From NCBI GenBank assembly GCA_016926315.1, contig JAFGOU010000414.1, positions 1 to 17,590 of the forward strand: a stretch of 17,590 nucleotides of DNA, read 5' to 3'. Under the pieces are notes generated by a model. The model worked only from the letters and a program-made list of their open reading frames with translations. It made no database searches and was not told the origin of the DNA. Positions 9,692 through 17,590 of this stretch are shown here, one piece after another. The position numbers were made by a program, and so were the translations under genes. The DNA is from Chitinispirillaceae bacterium. GTDB taxonomy: Bacteria > Fibrobacterota > Chitinivibrionia > Chitinivibrionales > Chitinispirillaceae. Each line of letters starts with the position of its first letter. Position 1 is the stretch's first letter.

Positions 9692-11044
9692 ATGTGGGAA
9701 AAGACCGTGGGTTTTCATGGGAATAATCCTGTACTGATCATGTCGCGCACCCCCTTTGCCCTTGTCATCAACCCGTATGCCACCGACTTCAAGCTCTACG
9801 ACGAGTGGATGCATCCGCTCGGGCCCTATTTTCTCATCGACCTGTTGCAGCGCAACGGCTACGAAGTCAGGTTCTTCAACTGCCTCAAGCGGTCCGGGAG
9901 CGACAAGTCCAAGCGACTTGGCACCGGCGATTTTCCATGGGTAGAGATCGAAAAGCCGCCGCTCTACCGCTCCATTCCGCGCACCTACAAACGGTACGGC
10001 CGGCCTATTCCGGAGCTGACCGCATTCCTTGAATCAATACCGCGTCCCGACCTCATATGCATCGGGTCAATGATGACCTACTGGCTGCCCGGCGTGGTAT
10101 TCACGGCCGCAACCATGGCCGGGCGATTTCCCGATGTACCCATGGTGGTCGGCGGCCCTGCGGCGCGCCTGCTGCCAGAGGTCATGGCAGGGCGCATGCC
10201 GCAGCAGGTCAGGATCAATACATCGGTCATCGATATCGGCGGCGTCGTTCTTCACCCGTCGCTCCCTCGGCTCACGGCACGCACGCCGTTATCGCTCAGG
10301 CCCGGCCTTGAAATGGCGCGCCATACTCTCCACGGGCCCATACTCACGTCGCTCGGCTGCCCCATGCGGTGCAGCTTCTGCGCTTCATCGTTTTTGCAGG
10401 GCAACTTTCGCCGCCGCGATCCGCGTCTGGTCATGGACGAAATCACCTGCTGCGCCGAAGCAGACGGCTGCATTGACCTTGCTTTTTACGACGACGCGCT
10501 GCTCTGCGAGCCGGAACACGGCATCGTGCCGCTGCTCCATGCGCTCATGGACCAGAGACTCGAGCTCCGGCTCCACGCGCCCAACGGCCTGCACCTGCGC
10601 TCTATCGATGACGCGCTCGCCTGCCTGATGAAACAGTGCGGATTCAAGACGCTGCGGTTCGGCTATGAGAGCGGCGCGGCACGGCACACACGGGATATCA
10701 GCGCCAAAGTAACGCGAAATGACCTTGCCCGGAAAATCAAATGCCTTCTCGCGGCGGGATTCAAGGGCTCTGAAATCGGCATCTATGTCATGGCAGGTCT
10801 TCCTGAGCAGACGCCGGAGATGGTCGTGCAGGAGATCGAGTTCATACAAAGCCTCGGCGTCAAGGCAAAACCGGTTCCGCTCTCCCCTGTTCCGGGCACC
10901 CGGCTCTTTGAACACTGGGCACGACAGTTCCCGCGCCTGTGCACCGACCCGCTCTGGCACAATGACCTTTTCTTTATCACGCAACTGCCGAACTGGGGTT
11001 GGGACGAGATGGATATGATACGGGAAAAGGCGCAGTCAGGGTAA
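9692..11044 (+). CDS. Radical SAM protein with B12-binding-like N-terminal domain
   Basis: Residues about 20-165 form a Rossmann-like N-terminal region (FALVINPYATDF, GPYFLIDLLQRNGYEVRFF, PDLICIGSMMTYWLPG) as in B12-binding radical SAM proteins, but no DxHxxG cobalamin motif is seen. The radical SAM core starts at SLGCPMRCSFC (Cys223, Cys227, Cys230, spacing C-x3-C-x2-C), which ligates the 4Fe-4S cluster that cleaves S-adenosylmethionine. MAGLPEQTPE and PLSPVPGTRLFE later in the core are typical of this branch. It is cytoplasmic, 450 residues long; the substrate cannot be told. The first in-frame start after a stop is ATG 9692; ATG 9740 (434 residues, MSRTPFALVIN) fits the domain edge better, and neither has a clear ribosome binding site. 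An HD-domain gene follows 68 nt downstream. Confidence 0.85.
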   Translation: MWEKTVGFHGNNPVLIMSRTPFALVINPYATDFKLYDEWMHPLGPYFLIDLLQRNGYEVRFFNCLKRSGSDKSKRLGTGDFPWVEIEKPPLYRSIPRTYKRYGRPIPELTAFLESIPRPDLICIGSMMTYWLPGVVFTAATMAGRFPDVPMVVGGPAARLLPEVMAGRMPQQVRINTSVIDIGGVVLHPSLPRLTARTPLSLRPGLEMARHTLHGPILTSLGCPMRCSFCASSFLQGNFRRRDPRLVMDEITCCAEADGCIDLAFYDDALLCEPEHGIVPLLHALMDQRLELRLHAPNGLHLRSIDDALACLMKQCGFKTLRFGYESGAARHTRDISAKVTRNDLARKIKCLLAAGFKGSEIGIYVMAGLPEQTPEMVVQEIEFIQSLGVKAKPVPLSPVPGTRLFEHWARQFPRLCTDPLWHNDLFFITQLPNWGWDEMDMIREKAQSG

Positions 11045-11048
11045 GGAA

Positions 11049-11069
11049 GGGCGACCCAACGGGTCGCCC
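11049..11069. repeat. GGGCGACCC palindrome, REP-like or terminator
   Basis: GGGCGACCC (11049-11057) and GGGTCGCCC (11061-11069) form a 9-bp perfect stem with the loop AAC, followed by CTAGGTATTTTCTTCT. It sits 5 nt after the radical SAM stop. The sequence has the look of widespread intergenic palindromes of the GGGCGACC type, but only one copy is in the window; a weak terminator role is possible. Confidence 0.5.
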
Positions 11070-11112
11070 CTAGGTATTTTCTTCTATAGAAACATAGAAA
11101 GGATACGTTCCA

Positions 11113-11679
11113 ATGGAAACCCATGTTCCTGCCAGAGAAGAAGCTCTGGCGCTTTTAAAGGAGTACAACACGAGCGATTCCCTGATCAAGCACGCGCTGG
11201 CCGTGGAAGGCGTAATGCGGTTCATTGCCGGTAAGCAGCATGAAAATGAGGAGATGTGGGGCATTGTCGGGCTTATTCACGATCTTGACTATGAGAAGTA
11301 TCCTGCCGAGCATTGCACCAAGACCCGGGAAATCCTCGCAGACAAAGGCTGGCCACGGGAGTATATTCATGCCGCCGTATCGCACGGCTGGGGCATCTGC
11401 AGCGATGTCGAGCCCACAACGGCAATGGAAAGGGCCCTGTACGCCGTCGACGAGCTGTGCGGTTTTGTGACCGCGTGCGCGCTGGTCAGGCCGTCGAAAA
11501 GCGTCATGGACCTTGAGCCCAGGTCAGTGCTGAAAAAATGGAAAGTGGCCAGTTTCGCGGCAGGGGCGAACCGGGAGGTCATACAAAAAGGGGCAACCAT
11601 GCTGGGTGTCGAGCTCGAGGCGCTGATAGCCGATGTGATCATGGGTATGCGCGAGGTGGCAAAGGAGATAGGACTGTAG
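11113..11679 (+). CDS. HD-domain phosphohydrolase
   Basis: A 188-residue cytoplasmic protein with an HD domain. Metal-binding residues appear in order: His27 (SLIKHALAVE), the His56-Asp57 pair (GLIHDLDYE), His86 and His91 (YIHAAVSHG) and Asp113 (YAVDELCGF). The family hydrolyses phosphoesters, including nucleotides, with a divalent metal; the substrate is not evident here. AAAGGA at about 11098-11103 precedes the ATG by 9 nt and supports the start. It may be co-transcribed with the radical SAM gene across a short gap holding a hairpin, and the GH2 gene starts 41 nt after its stop. No nucleotide-sensing or output domain is attached. Confidence 0.88.
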   Translation: METHVPAREEALALLKEYNTSDSLIKHALAVEGVMRFIAGKQHENEEMWGIVGLIHDLDYEKYPAEHCTKTREILADKGWPREYIHAAVSHGWGICSDVEPTTAMERALYAVDELCGFVTACALVRPSKSVMDLEPRSVLKKWKVASFAAGANREVIQKGATMLGVELEALIADVIMGMREVAKEIGL

Positions 11680-11720
11680 AAAAGGCAATCTGTGCCATGT
11701 ACCTGAAAGAGGCTTTTTTT

Positions 11721-14700
11721 ATGAGAACCACAGGTGTTTTTGCCGTGCTGCTCGGTTGTGGGCTCTTTTGGCAGGGGTATGGTCAGGAGACCGAGGTCCG
11801 GTATTTATCCGGTAAAGGCGTGGATGATGCCGTGGACTGGGAATTCTACTGTACCGCAGGGATGAACAACGGAAGGTGGACGACCATTCCAGTGCCTTCG
11901 AATTGGGAACTCCATGGGTTCGGTGCGTATAATTACGGTCACGATCAAAACAAAGCCAGTGAAGAGGGCCGGTACCGGCACAGCTTCACGGTGCCGAGTA
12001 CCTGGAACGGGAAAAGGGTGTTCATCGTGTTTGAGGGCTCGATGACCGATACCAGAGTGTCGATCAACGGCAACAGCGCCGGACCGGTACACCAGGGAGC
12101 TTTTTACCGTTTCAAATATGAAATCACGCAGCACCTGAATTTCAGCGGCTCCAATCTTTTGGAAGTGACGGTTGCCAAGATGTCGTCAAACAGTTCCATA
12201 AACAGCGCGGAGCGGCAGGCCGATTACTGGGTGTTCGGCGGCATATTCCGGCCGGTCTATCTGGAAGCGTTTCCGCAGCGGCTGATCGAGCGGATAGCCG
12301 TTAATGCGCGGGCGGACGGCACCCTTTCGGCCGACGTGTATCTTGACAATATCTCGGGCGGGGAGCAGGTGACCGGAAGCGTGGTCGATGCCGATGGACG
12401 GACCGTGGGTTCGCAACTATCGGCAACGGTTCAGGCAGGCGCTGCCAGCGTGTCGCTGCGGGGAACGTTTTCGAATATCGATCTCTGGAGCGCCGAGTAT
12501 CCCCATCGCTACCGGTTGAAAGTGGATCTGCGGAGCGGAGGAAATATTGTACATACCGTGAAGGAGCATATCGGCTTCCGCACGGTGGAGGTACGGGCAG
12601 GCAACGGCATTTACATCAATGGAAAGAAAGTGATGTTTCGGGGAGTGGACCGGCATTGTTTCTGGCCTTCCTCCGGAAGGGCGCTCAGTCCCCGCAACTC
12701 GCGTGAGGATATACTGTTGGCAAAAAGCATGAATATCAACGCCATCCGCAATTCCCACTATCCAGCTGACCGGCATTTCATGGAGTACTGCGACTCTCTG
12801 GGAATGTATATGCTGGATGAACTGGCAGGATGGCAGGTGCCTCCTTACGACACGGATATAGGGCGCACGCTCGTGGAAGAGATGGTCACCTTTGATGTCA
12901 ATCACCCGTGTATCATTTTCTGGGACAACGGGAACGAGGGAGGATGGAATACCGCGCTTGACGCCGACTTCGGAAAATGGGATCCGCAGAACCGCGCCGT
13001 GCTGCATCCCTGGACCACGTTCAGCAATGTCAATACCGATCACTACGAGAGTTACAGCAGTGTGCAGAATATCCTGAACGGTAATACCATTTACATGCCT
13101 ACCGAGTTTCTTCACGGGCTCTATGACGGCGGGCACGGCGCGGGACTGGAGGATTACTGGAACCTCATGCGCAGCCGGCCGCGCTCGGCCGGGGGATTCC
13201 TCTGGGTTTTCGCTGACGAGGCCGTGGTAAGAACCGACAACAACAACAGGCTGGATGCCCGCGGCAATCTGGCGCCTGACGGTATCGTAGGACCGTACCA
13301 CGAAAAGGAGGGAAGTTTTTACGCCATCAGGGAAATATGGTCGCCGGTACAGATTGCCATGGATTCCTTACCCGGTGATTTTACCGGTACCATTGAGGTG
13401 GAAAACCGCTATGACTTTACCAATTTCAATGAGGTACTTTTCACCTGGCGGCTGGCCCGTTTTGCTTTTATGGATGCTGACAGCGGGTACGACACGGTAT
13501 CCCAAGGAACGGCGAGAACCGGTTCCATTACACCGGGAAACCGGGGGAGCCTGCGGCTCGATCTGCCGGGGGACTGGCATGACGCGCATGCGCTGCTATT
13601 AAGCGCCACAGATGGAACCGGAAGGGTAATCGGTGAATGGTCGTGGATGATACCGTCTGCATCGGCAATGCGGGAAAGCATCGTTGAAACGGAAAGTGCG
13701 GCCACTGTTTCCGTGAGTGAAAGCGCAAGCGAAGCAATCATGACGGCAGGCAATGTGCGGTATACCTTCAGTAAAACAACTGGCCGGCTCGCCAATGTAT
13801 CGGTTGACGGCAGAGCCTGCTCGTTTGGAAACGGGCCGACCCTGTCGGCCGGCAGCGCGACCCTGCAGTCAATCGACGTTTCCACCGACGGCAATAACGG
13901 ACTCTTTGAAGCGACCTACAGCGGGGACCTCGAAAGCGTGCGCTGGCGGGTCCAGGGTAACGGCTGGCTTTCATTGACGTACCGTTATTCGCTCTCCGGC
14001 AGGTATGATTATTACGGCGTTGATTTTGATTATCCGGAGTCGAAAGTCAATGGCGCGGTGTGGCTGGGGAAAGGTCCGTACCGTGTCTGGAAAAACCGCA
14101 TGCGGGGAACGGTGCACAATCTGTGGCAGCGGGACTACAATGACGCCATTACCGGACAGGTATGGGAATACCCCGAATTCAAGGGGTATTTCGCCGACGT
14201 ATACTGGGCGCGCCTGCTCACCGACGAAGTGACGATACATGTTGTCATGGACTCGCGGGGCATGTTTCTGCGCTTGTTTACTCCCAAAGACGGAGTGGAT
14301 CCTCAAACCAGCGCCATGGTGTTTCCGGGTAAGAACATCTCCTTTCTTCATGGGATTCCACCCATCGGAACGAAATTCCTGGCCGCGTCCGACCTTGGGC
14401 CGCAGGGCCAAAAACATTCGCTCAACGGGACCTTTGAAGGAAGAATGTACCTGTTTTTCGGTGATACTCCGGAGATTCGTGTGGCAGTACATGACCGCGA
14501 TGCGTTACGGTTCGGGAATAACGGTCCGGCTTCTTCGCTGGTCTGTCGGCATGGAGGCATGGCGTTCAATCTCAGTTCCGCCGGCCATGTTGCCGTAACG
14601 CTTCATACACTGGACGGGAAAAAGCATTCGGTACTCTATAGCGGCGAACGAAAAGCCGGCACGCACTGCTGCGCGTTGCCGGGCAGGGGTTCTGTTGCCG

Positions 14701-14771
14701 CCGGTTTGTATATCTGTACGCTATCACTGGAAGGTGCACCGGTTGCCCGGCGCGCGATACTGATCCCGTGA
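11721..14771 (+). CDS. Secreted GH2 beta-galactosidase-like glycoside hydrolase with sorting domain
   Basis: A 1016-residue exported enzyme. The ATG at 11721 is preceded by GAAAGAGG (8-nt spacing) and followed by a signal peptide (about residues 1-21, ending QGYG), so longer frames reaching into the HD gene are not used. Domain order follows LacZ-type GH2: a sugar-binding jelly roll (27-190), an Ig-like domain (190-290), a TIM barrel (290-540), a further beta domain (555-650) and a small-chain-like beta-sandwich (660-920, with WLGKGPYRVWKNR). The acid/base Glu406 lies in WDNGNEGG and the nucleophile is probably Glu462 in MPTEFLHG. Residues 934-1016 are a sorting-type tail (LHTLDGKKHSVLYSG ... 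AGLYICTLSLEG). It probably acts on galactose-containing polysaccharide outside the cell; the exact linkage is unknown. LLGC in the signal peptide is a poor lipobox. Confidence 0.9.
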   Translation: MRTTGVFAVLLGCGLFWQGYGQETEVRYLSGKGVDDAVDWEFYCTAGMNNGRWTTIPVPSNWELHGFGAYNYGHDQNKASEEGRYRHSFTVPSTWNGKRVFIVFEGSMTDTRVSINGNSAGPVHQGAFYRFKYEITQHLNFSGSNLLEVTVAKMSSNSSINSAERQADYWVFGGIFRPVYLEAFPQRLIERIAVNARADGTLSADVYLDNISGGEQVTGSVVDADGRTVGSQLSATVQAGAASVSLRGTFSNIDLWSAEYPHRYRLKVDLRSGGNIVHTVKEHIGFRTVEVRAGNGIYINGKKVMFRGVDRHCFWPSSGRALSPRNSREDILLAKSMNINAIRNSHYPADRHFMEYCDSLGMYMLDELAGWQVPPYDTDIGRTLVEEMVTFDVNHPCIIFWDNGNEGGWNTALDADFGKWDPQNRAVLHPWTTFSNVNTDHYESYSSVQNILNGNTIYMPTEFLHGLYDGGHGAGLEDYWNLMRSRPRSAGGFLWVFADEAVVRTDNNNRLDARGNLAPDGIVGPYHEKEGSFYAIREIWSPVQIAMDSLPGDFTGTIEVENRYDFTNFNEVLFTWRLARFAFMDADSGYDTVSQGTARTGSITPGNRGSLRLDLPGDWHDAHALLLSATDGTGRVIGEWSWMIPSASAMRESIVETESAATVSVSESASEAIMTAGNVRYTFSKTTGRLANVSVDGRACSFGNGPTLSAGSATLQSIDVSTDGNNGLFEATYSGDLESVRWRVQGNGWLSLTYRYSLSGRYDYYGVDFDYPESKVNGAVWLGKGPYRVWKNRMRGTVHNLWQRDYNDAITGQVWEYPEFKGYFADVYWARLLTDEVTIHVVMDSRGMFLRLFTPKDGVDPQTSAMVFPGKNISFLHGIPPIGTKFLAASDLGPQGQKHSLNGTFEGRMYLFFGDTPEIRVAVHDRDALRFGNNGPASSLVCRHGGMAFNLSSAGHVAVTLHTLDGKKHSVLYSGERKAGTHCCALPGRGSVAAGLYICTLSLEGAPVARRAILIP

Positions 14772-14792
14772 ACATGCAACATGAAATGACGG

Positions 14793-15332
14793 TTACGCTG
14801 TCTGTTGTTTTTTCCTCTGCTCCCCCACCATCTTTGCCCTTATCTTCATCATGAACTCTTGCAGTTTCTCCTCTTTAAAGTCAGGATAGGTCCACGAAAA
14901 ATAGCGGAACCGTCCCTGCCGGAAGTGGAGCGTGACCTCGGCGTAAATGCCGGAGCCGAGGTAAAGGCGGTGATAAAAATCCTTGGTGCTTGCGAGCACG
15001 AGCTTGTCGCGGCAGAGGTAGCCGGGATCGATGTTGATGGTGCGTTTGCCGTCTGACGCAAGGTCATGCTCGAGCACGTTGGTCCAGAGCTTTATGGCGG
15101 GCAGGTCTTCGCGATCAATCGGCTGTTGAAAGCAGTAGTAGGCTTTCATCAGGCGGGTACCCATTTCCTGTTCGTAGTAATCGCTCCATGAAAAAGGCAA
15201 TGGGCCGTGACGCGCCTCAACAGGACCGAAACGTGCCATAATACGGTCAAGGGCGTTTTCCAGGGGCGCGTCCTTATCGTACATGATCGCGACAAACAGT
15301 AGTACCGGCGGTGGTTGCTGCGGTGTTCCCAC
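14793..15332 (-). CDS. DUF4416 family protein
   Basis: Recognised as DUF4416 from FSWSDYYEQEMG, LWTNVLEHDLA, TINIDPGYLCRDKLVLAST, KDFYHRLYLG and the WTYPDF near the end. The GTG at 15332 is preferred because AAGGA lies 8 nt upstream, giving 179 residues; an ATG at 15377 would add 15 residues (MNYFTVRFHG) without a ribosome binding site. It is cytoplasmic, with no signal or membrane segment; the last residues (EQRKKQQTA) are polar. The family's function is not known. It converges with the GH2 gene, the stops being about 21 nt apart with no evident terminator, and is divergent from rnfC. Confidence 0.85.
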   Translation of the reverse strand: MGTPQQPPPVLLFVAIMYDKDAPLENALDRIMARFGPVEARHGPLPFSWSDYYEQEMGTRLMKAYYCFQQPIDREDLPAIKLWTNVLEHDLASDGKRTINIDPGYLCRDKLVLASTKDFYHRLYLGSGIYAEVTLHFRQGRFRYFSWTYPDFKEEKLQEFMMKIRAKMVGEQRKKQQTA

Positions 15333-15376
15333 GTGAAAAATCCTTGTGCCGTGAAACCGGACAGTAAAATAATTCA

Positions 15377-15405
15377 ACCATACGGGTCTGTTGGGGGTTT
15401 GTGAA
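15377..15405 (-). promoter_or_regulatory. Promoter of the DUF4416 gene
   Basis: On the minus strand TTCACA (15405-15400), a 17-nt spacer and TATGGT (15382-15377) match sigma70 boxes at five and four positions. Transcription would start near 15370, before the GTG start at 15332 and downstream of the rejected ATG at 15377. Confidence 0.45.
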
Positions 15406-15416
15406 AAACCGGGGTT

Positions 15417-15482
15417 ATGCCATGTTTACATGGTATTGTGCAGGTCCAAATGCTTGATTTTCAACGTAGCTGTAAGTAGTTT
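15417..15482 (+). promoter_or_regulatory. Divergent DUF4416/rnfC intergenic region: palindrome and weak rnfC promoter
   Basis: A near-perfect palindrome (15417-15436; CCATG/CATGG core around TTTA) lies between the divergent genes and could be an operator or a small hairpin. TTGATT (15454-15459), a 17-nt spacer and TAGTTT (15477-15482) make a weak promoter candidate for rnfC, with a leader of about 80 nt. No riboswitch was recognised. Confidence 0.3.
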
Positions 15483-15569
15483 TTAGCGGCTGAACCTCCT
15501 GTCGTTAGCGCGTATCGAAGCCGCAAAACTCCGGGTCTCTGTCCGCAAAAGCTCCCAGAGGAGAGTGTC

Positions 15570-16922
15570 GTGATCAAAAAGCCGAAAGTGAGGGGCGGGG
15601 TGGCGCTCAAACTCGATGCAGCGGACGCCGAGCCCCAGGCAATTGAAACACTTCCCGCGCCAGAACAGGTGGTCATTCCTCTTATTCATCATGATGGTGT
15701 TCCGGCTGTCCCGTGCGTTGCAACGGGCGACCTTGTCGCGTGCGGCCAGTGTATCGGCAAGGCCGCGCACCATGCCGCGGTACCGGTCCATGCTTCGGTT
15801 TCAGGCACGGTCAGGTCAATCGTGCCGTGGCCATTTTCCGTACGTCGCGATGCGATGAGCATGGTCATTGAAAACAACGGCAGGGACGAGTTCGCCTCGC
15901 CGATCCCATATGACAAGCCGGTAGAGGAATGCACGGCGGGCGACCTTTTTCGCAGGATTGAGCAGAGCGGCATTATTGATACCAACGTCAACGCGGTTCC
16001 GCTTTTACAAAAGTTAGAGGCGGCTGCCGGCGCAAAGCCGGACCTGCTTGTGGTGAATGCGCTGGTTACCGAACCGTTTGCGGACGCGCGGTTATCGATC
16101 ATGCATGCGTACGCGGAAAAAATATTCACCGGTATAATGTTGTGTATGAAGATCACTGGTGCAGCAAAATGCCGGGTAGCGGTCAATGAGAAACGGCCCG
16201 GGGCATACAAGGCCTTTTCATCGCTCGCTCTTGCGCAGGGAGGGGAGCAGATAACGATTGCAGCGCTCAGGCCGAACTACCCTTTTCACCATGAGCGGCT
16301 GCTTGCTAGGGCATTCACCGGTGTCACCCTGCGCGGCTCCAAATCGTCGCTTGATGCGGGCTGCATGGTCATCGGGTGCGAAGCGCTGGCTGCCGTGCAT
16401 GACGCTGTCATGGAGTTCAGGCCGTGCTATGAACGCGTTGTGGCAGTGGGCGGTCCGGCGGCGGCAGCGCCGAAAACGTTTCGCGTTCGAATCGGAACCC
16501 CGGTACAGACGCTTCTTGCGGCGTGCGAAACCGACGTTGAAGCGTGCGCAAAGGTTGTTGACGGCGGTCCCCTGTCAGGCAATGCGTTGCAGGAATTGAG
16601 CACGCCGGTCCTTAAAACAAGCAGCGCAATCATTGCGCTGGATAAACCGTCGCTCTTTATCGAAAGCCTGCCGTGCATGAAGTGCAGACGCTGCCATGAG
16701 GTATGCCCGTCAGGTCTCGAGCCGGCGCGGCTTGTGCTCGCGGTCCAGAAAAGGGACATTGAAGCGGCCAGAGCATGCGGGATCGCGGCGTGCCTGGAAT
16801 GCGGCTGCTGCAGCTATGTATGCCCTTCCAGGATCAACCTTGTGCACTGGCTGCGGTACGGAAAATCCTTGTCGCGCCGGTCTCAGAGTCAGGCTTCAGA
16901 CAACCTGGGGGCGGCGGCATGA
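15570..16922 (+). CDS. rnfC: Divergent RnfC, electron-transport complex subunit
   Basis: A 450-residue peripheral subunit of the Rnf ion-pumping oxidoreductase. The GTG start follows AGAGGAGA at 5-nt spacing. The N-terminal region (residues 1-95, with VPCVATGDLVACGQCIG and VHASVSGTVRSI) is the RnfC barrel-sandwich part. Two 4Fe-4S motifs stand at the C-terminal side: Cys369, Cys372, Cys375, Cys379 (CMKCRRCHEVCP) and Cys408, Cys411, Cys414, Cys418. The flavin/NADH-binding glycine loop usually near residue 135, GLGGxxFPT, is replaced by SGIIDTNVNAVPLLQKL, and the usual NGxECEPY reads NALVTEPF. So the family is clear but the electron donor may not be NADH. The stop overlaps the rnfD start as ATGA, so this is an operon. 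Confidence 0.85.
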   Translation: MIKKPKVRGGVALKLDAADAEPQAIETLPAPEQVVIPLIHHDGVPAVPCVATGDLVACGQCIGKAAHHAAVPVHASVSGTVRSIVPWPFSVRRDAMSMVIENNGRDEFASPIPYDKPVEECTAGDLFRRIEQSGIIDTNVNAVPLLQKLEAAAGAKPDLLVVNALVTEPFADARLSIMHAYAEKIFTGIMLCMKITGAAKCRVAVNEKRPGAYKAFSSLALAQGGEQITIAALRPNYPFHHERLLARAFTGVTLRGSKSSLDAGCMVIGCEALAAVHDAVMEFRPCYERVVAVGGPAAAAPKTFRVRIGTPVQTLLAACETDVEACAKVVDGGPLSGNALQELSTPVLKTSSAIIALDKPSLFIESLPCMKCRRCHEVCPSGLEPARLVLAVQKRDIEAARACGIAACLECGCCSYVCPSRINLVHWLRYGKSLSRRSQSQASDNLGAAA

Positions 16923-17590
16923 ACGGGAAGGAACAACCCGTCACGGCGACCGGACTGACCATCACGGCATTGCCGCACCTGCACTCGGGAGCGTCGGTAT
17001 CGCGGATCATGTATACGGTACTGCTTGCGCTTGTTCCGGCCATGATCATGGCGGCGCTGGCTTCCGGGCCGCGCGTTGTCGTGGTCGCGGCGCTTTCCAT
17101 GGGAACGGCGGCGGTGACAGAGTGGATTATCCTCTGCGTCAAGAGACAACGACTCTGCGGCATGGACGGAAGCGCGCTCGTGACCGGTGCGCTCGTGGCG
17201 CTGGTGCTGCCGCCGCATGCTCCGCTCTGGATGGCGCCGCTGGGAGCGCTGTTTGGCATTGCCGTGGTGAAAGGCGCCATGGGCGGTCTGGGGCAAAATT
17301 TTCTCAATCCGGCGCTTGCGGCAAAGGCTTTTCTCGGGCTCGCCTTTCCGGCGATGCTGGCCCTGGACGCGGGATCAGCGTTTATGCCGGAACCGGTGAC
17401 ATGGAACACGCTCCTTGACTTCTGCATCTCGCATGAAAGCACCTGGATCGGGGCCATGTCGCCTGCCGCGCTCATTGCCGGCGCCGTGTTCCTGATGTAT
17501 CTGCGAGTTATTGACATCACGCTTCCGCTTGCGTATCTCGGCAGCGCGCTTCTTCTTTTCTGGGCGACAGGCGACAACGGCGGCCTTTTC
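16919..17590 (+). CDS. rnfD: RnfD, membrane subunit (partial, runs off the right edge)
   Basis: The first 224 residues are present; the gene continues past the window. The ATG overlaps the rnfC stop. The protein is hydrophobic, with membrane segments at roughly 30-50, 52-73, 83-98, 102-122, 135-150 and 178-215. DGSALVTGALVALVLPPHAP, VVKGAMGGLGQNFLNPALAA and the later MSPAALIAGAVFL match the RnfD/NqrB family. In the usual place of the covalent-flavin S/TGAT-type motif, residues 150-157 read DAGSAFMP, with no threonine, so flavin attachment is doubtful. RnfD with RnfA, RnfE and RnfG would form the membrane ion-pumping part of the complex; those genes probably lie to the right. Confidence 0.85.
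   Translation, partial: MNGKEQPVTATGLTITALPHLHSGASVSRIMYTVLLALVPAMIMAALASGPRVVVVAALSMGTAAVTEWIILCVKRQRLCGMDGSALVTGALVALVLPPHAPLWMAPLGALFGIAVVKGAMGGLGQNFLNPALAAKAFLGLAFPAMLALDAGSAFMPEPVTWNTLLDFCISHESTWIGAMSPAALIAGAVFLMYLRVIDITLPLAYLGSALLLFWATGDNGGLF

Noticed and set aside
11538..11720. Longer GH2 start inside the HD gene
   Set aside because: The extension overlaps the HD gene in another frame and would bury the signal peptide; ATG 11721 has a ribosome binding site and an N-terminal signal.
12417..13301. 294-codon minus-strand frame inside the GH2 gene
   Set aside because: It is the antisense of the TIM barrel with both catalytic glutamates; no start signal or known family.
16834..17577. 247-codon minus-strand and 240-codon plus-strand frames over rnfC/rnfD
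   Set aside because: The rnfD frame itself gives a membrane protein of the right family; the others are Arg/Gly/Ala-rich shadows.

Overview
The window reads as a chromosomal segment of a free-living, probably anaerobic Gram-negative bacterium. Two complete secreted proteins (6489-9491 and 11721-14771) end in the same kind of C-terminal beta-sandwich tail, with the pattern D-x-x-G ... G-x-H-x-x-x-L-P ... G-x-Y-x-C. This resembles type IX secretion sorting domains, and the truncated surface protein at the left edge has a FlgD/sorting-like end. Together with an Rnf-type redox operon and GC-rich codon use, this fits Fibrobacterota (Chitinivibrionia-like) or a relative. The phylum is an inference; no rRNA or marker gene is present to settle it.

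Left part (1-4320): the 3' end of a surface protein closes with a strong terminator. A nitrogen and one-carbon cluster follows: metF (methylenetetrahydrofolate reductase), a GAF-ANTAR regulator whose start overlaps the metF stop as ATGA, and gdhA (glutamate dehydrogenase). Between the regulator and gdhA lie a near-consensus promoter, a hairpin with an AAAGAC hexaloop, a second possible hairpin with an AACGAG hexaloop, and a strong intrinsic terminator whose 5' arm overlaps the second hairpin. That is the layout of an ANTAR-responsive transcription-antitermination leader. The most economical reading is that the GAF-ANTAR protein controls gdhA by antitermination.

Middle part (4320-9600): a 40-codon lysine-rich gene on the minus strand with its own promoter and ribosome binding site, an ankyrin-repeat protein, a convergent DUF1848 protein with a six-cysteine C-terminal cluster whose 3' end overlaps the ankyrin gene, and a 1000-residue secreted gingipain-like (C25) cysteine protease with MAM-like and sorting domains.

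Right part (9600-17590): a radical SAM protein, an HD-domain phosphohydrolase, a secreted GH2 beta-galactosidase-like enzyme, a DUF4416 protein on the minus strand, and the start of an rnf operon (rnfC, then rnfD running off the edge). Both Rnf subunits look divergent. RnfC keeps its two 4Fe-4S motifs but lacks the glycine-rich GLGGxxFP nucleotide/flavin loop, and RnfD seems to lack the usual flavin-attachment threonine, so the complex may not use NADH in the standard way.

No rRNA, tRNA, CRISPR array, insertion sequence or phage gene was recognised. The segment looks like ordinary chromosome, with the main novelty in regulation (gdhA leader) and in the divergent Rnf subunits.
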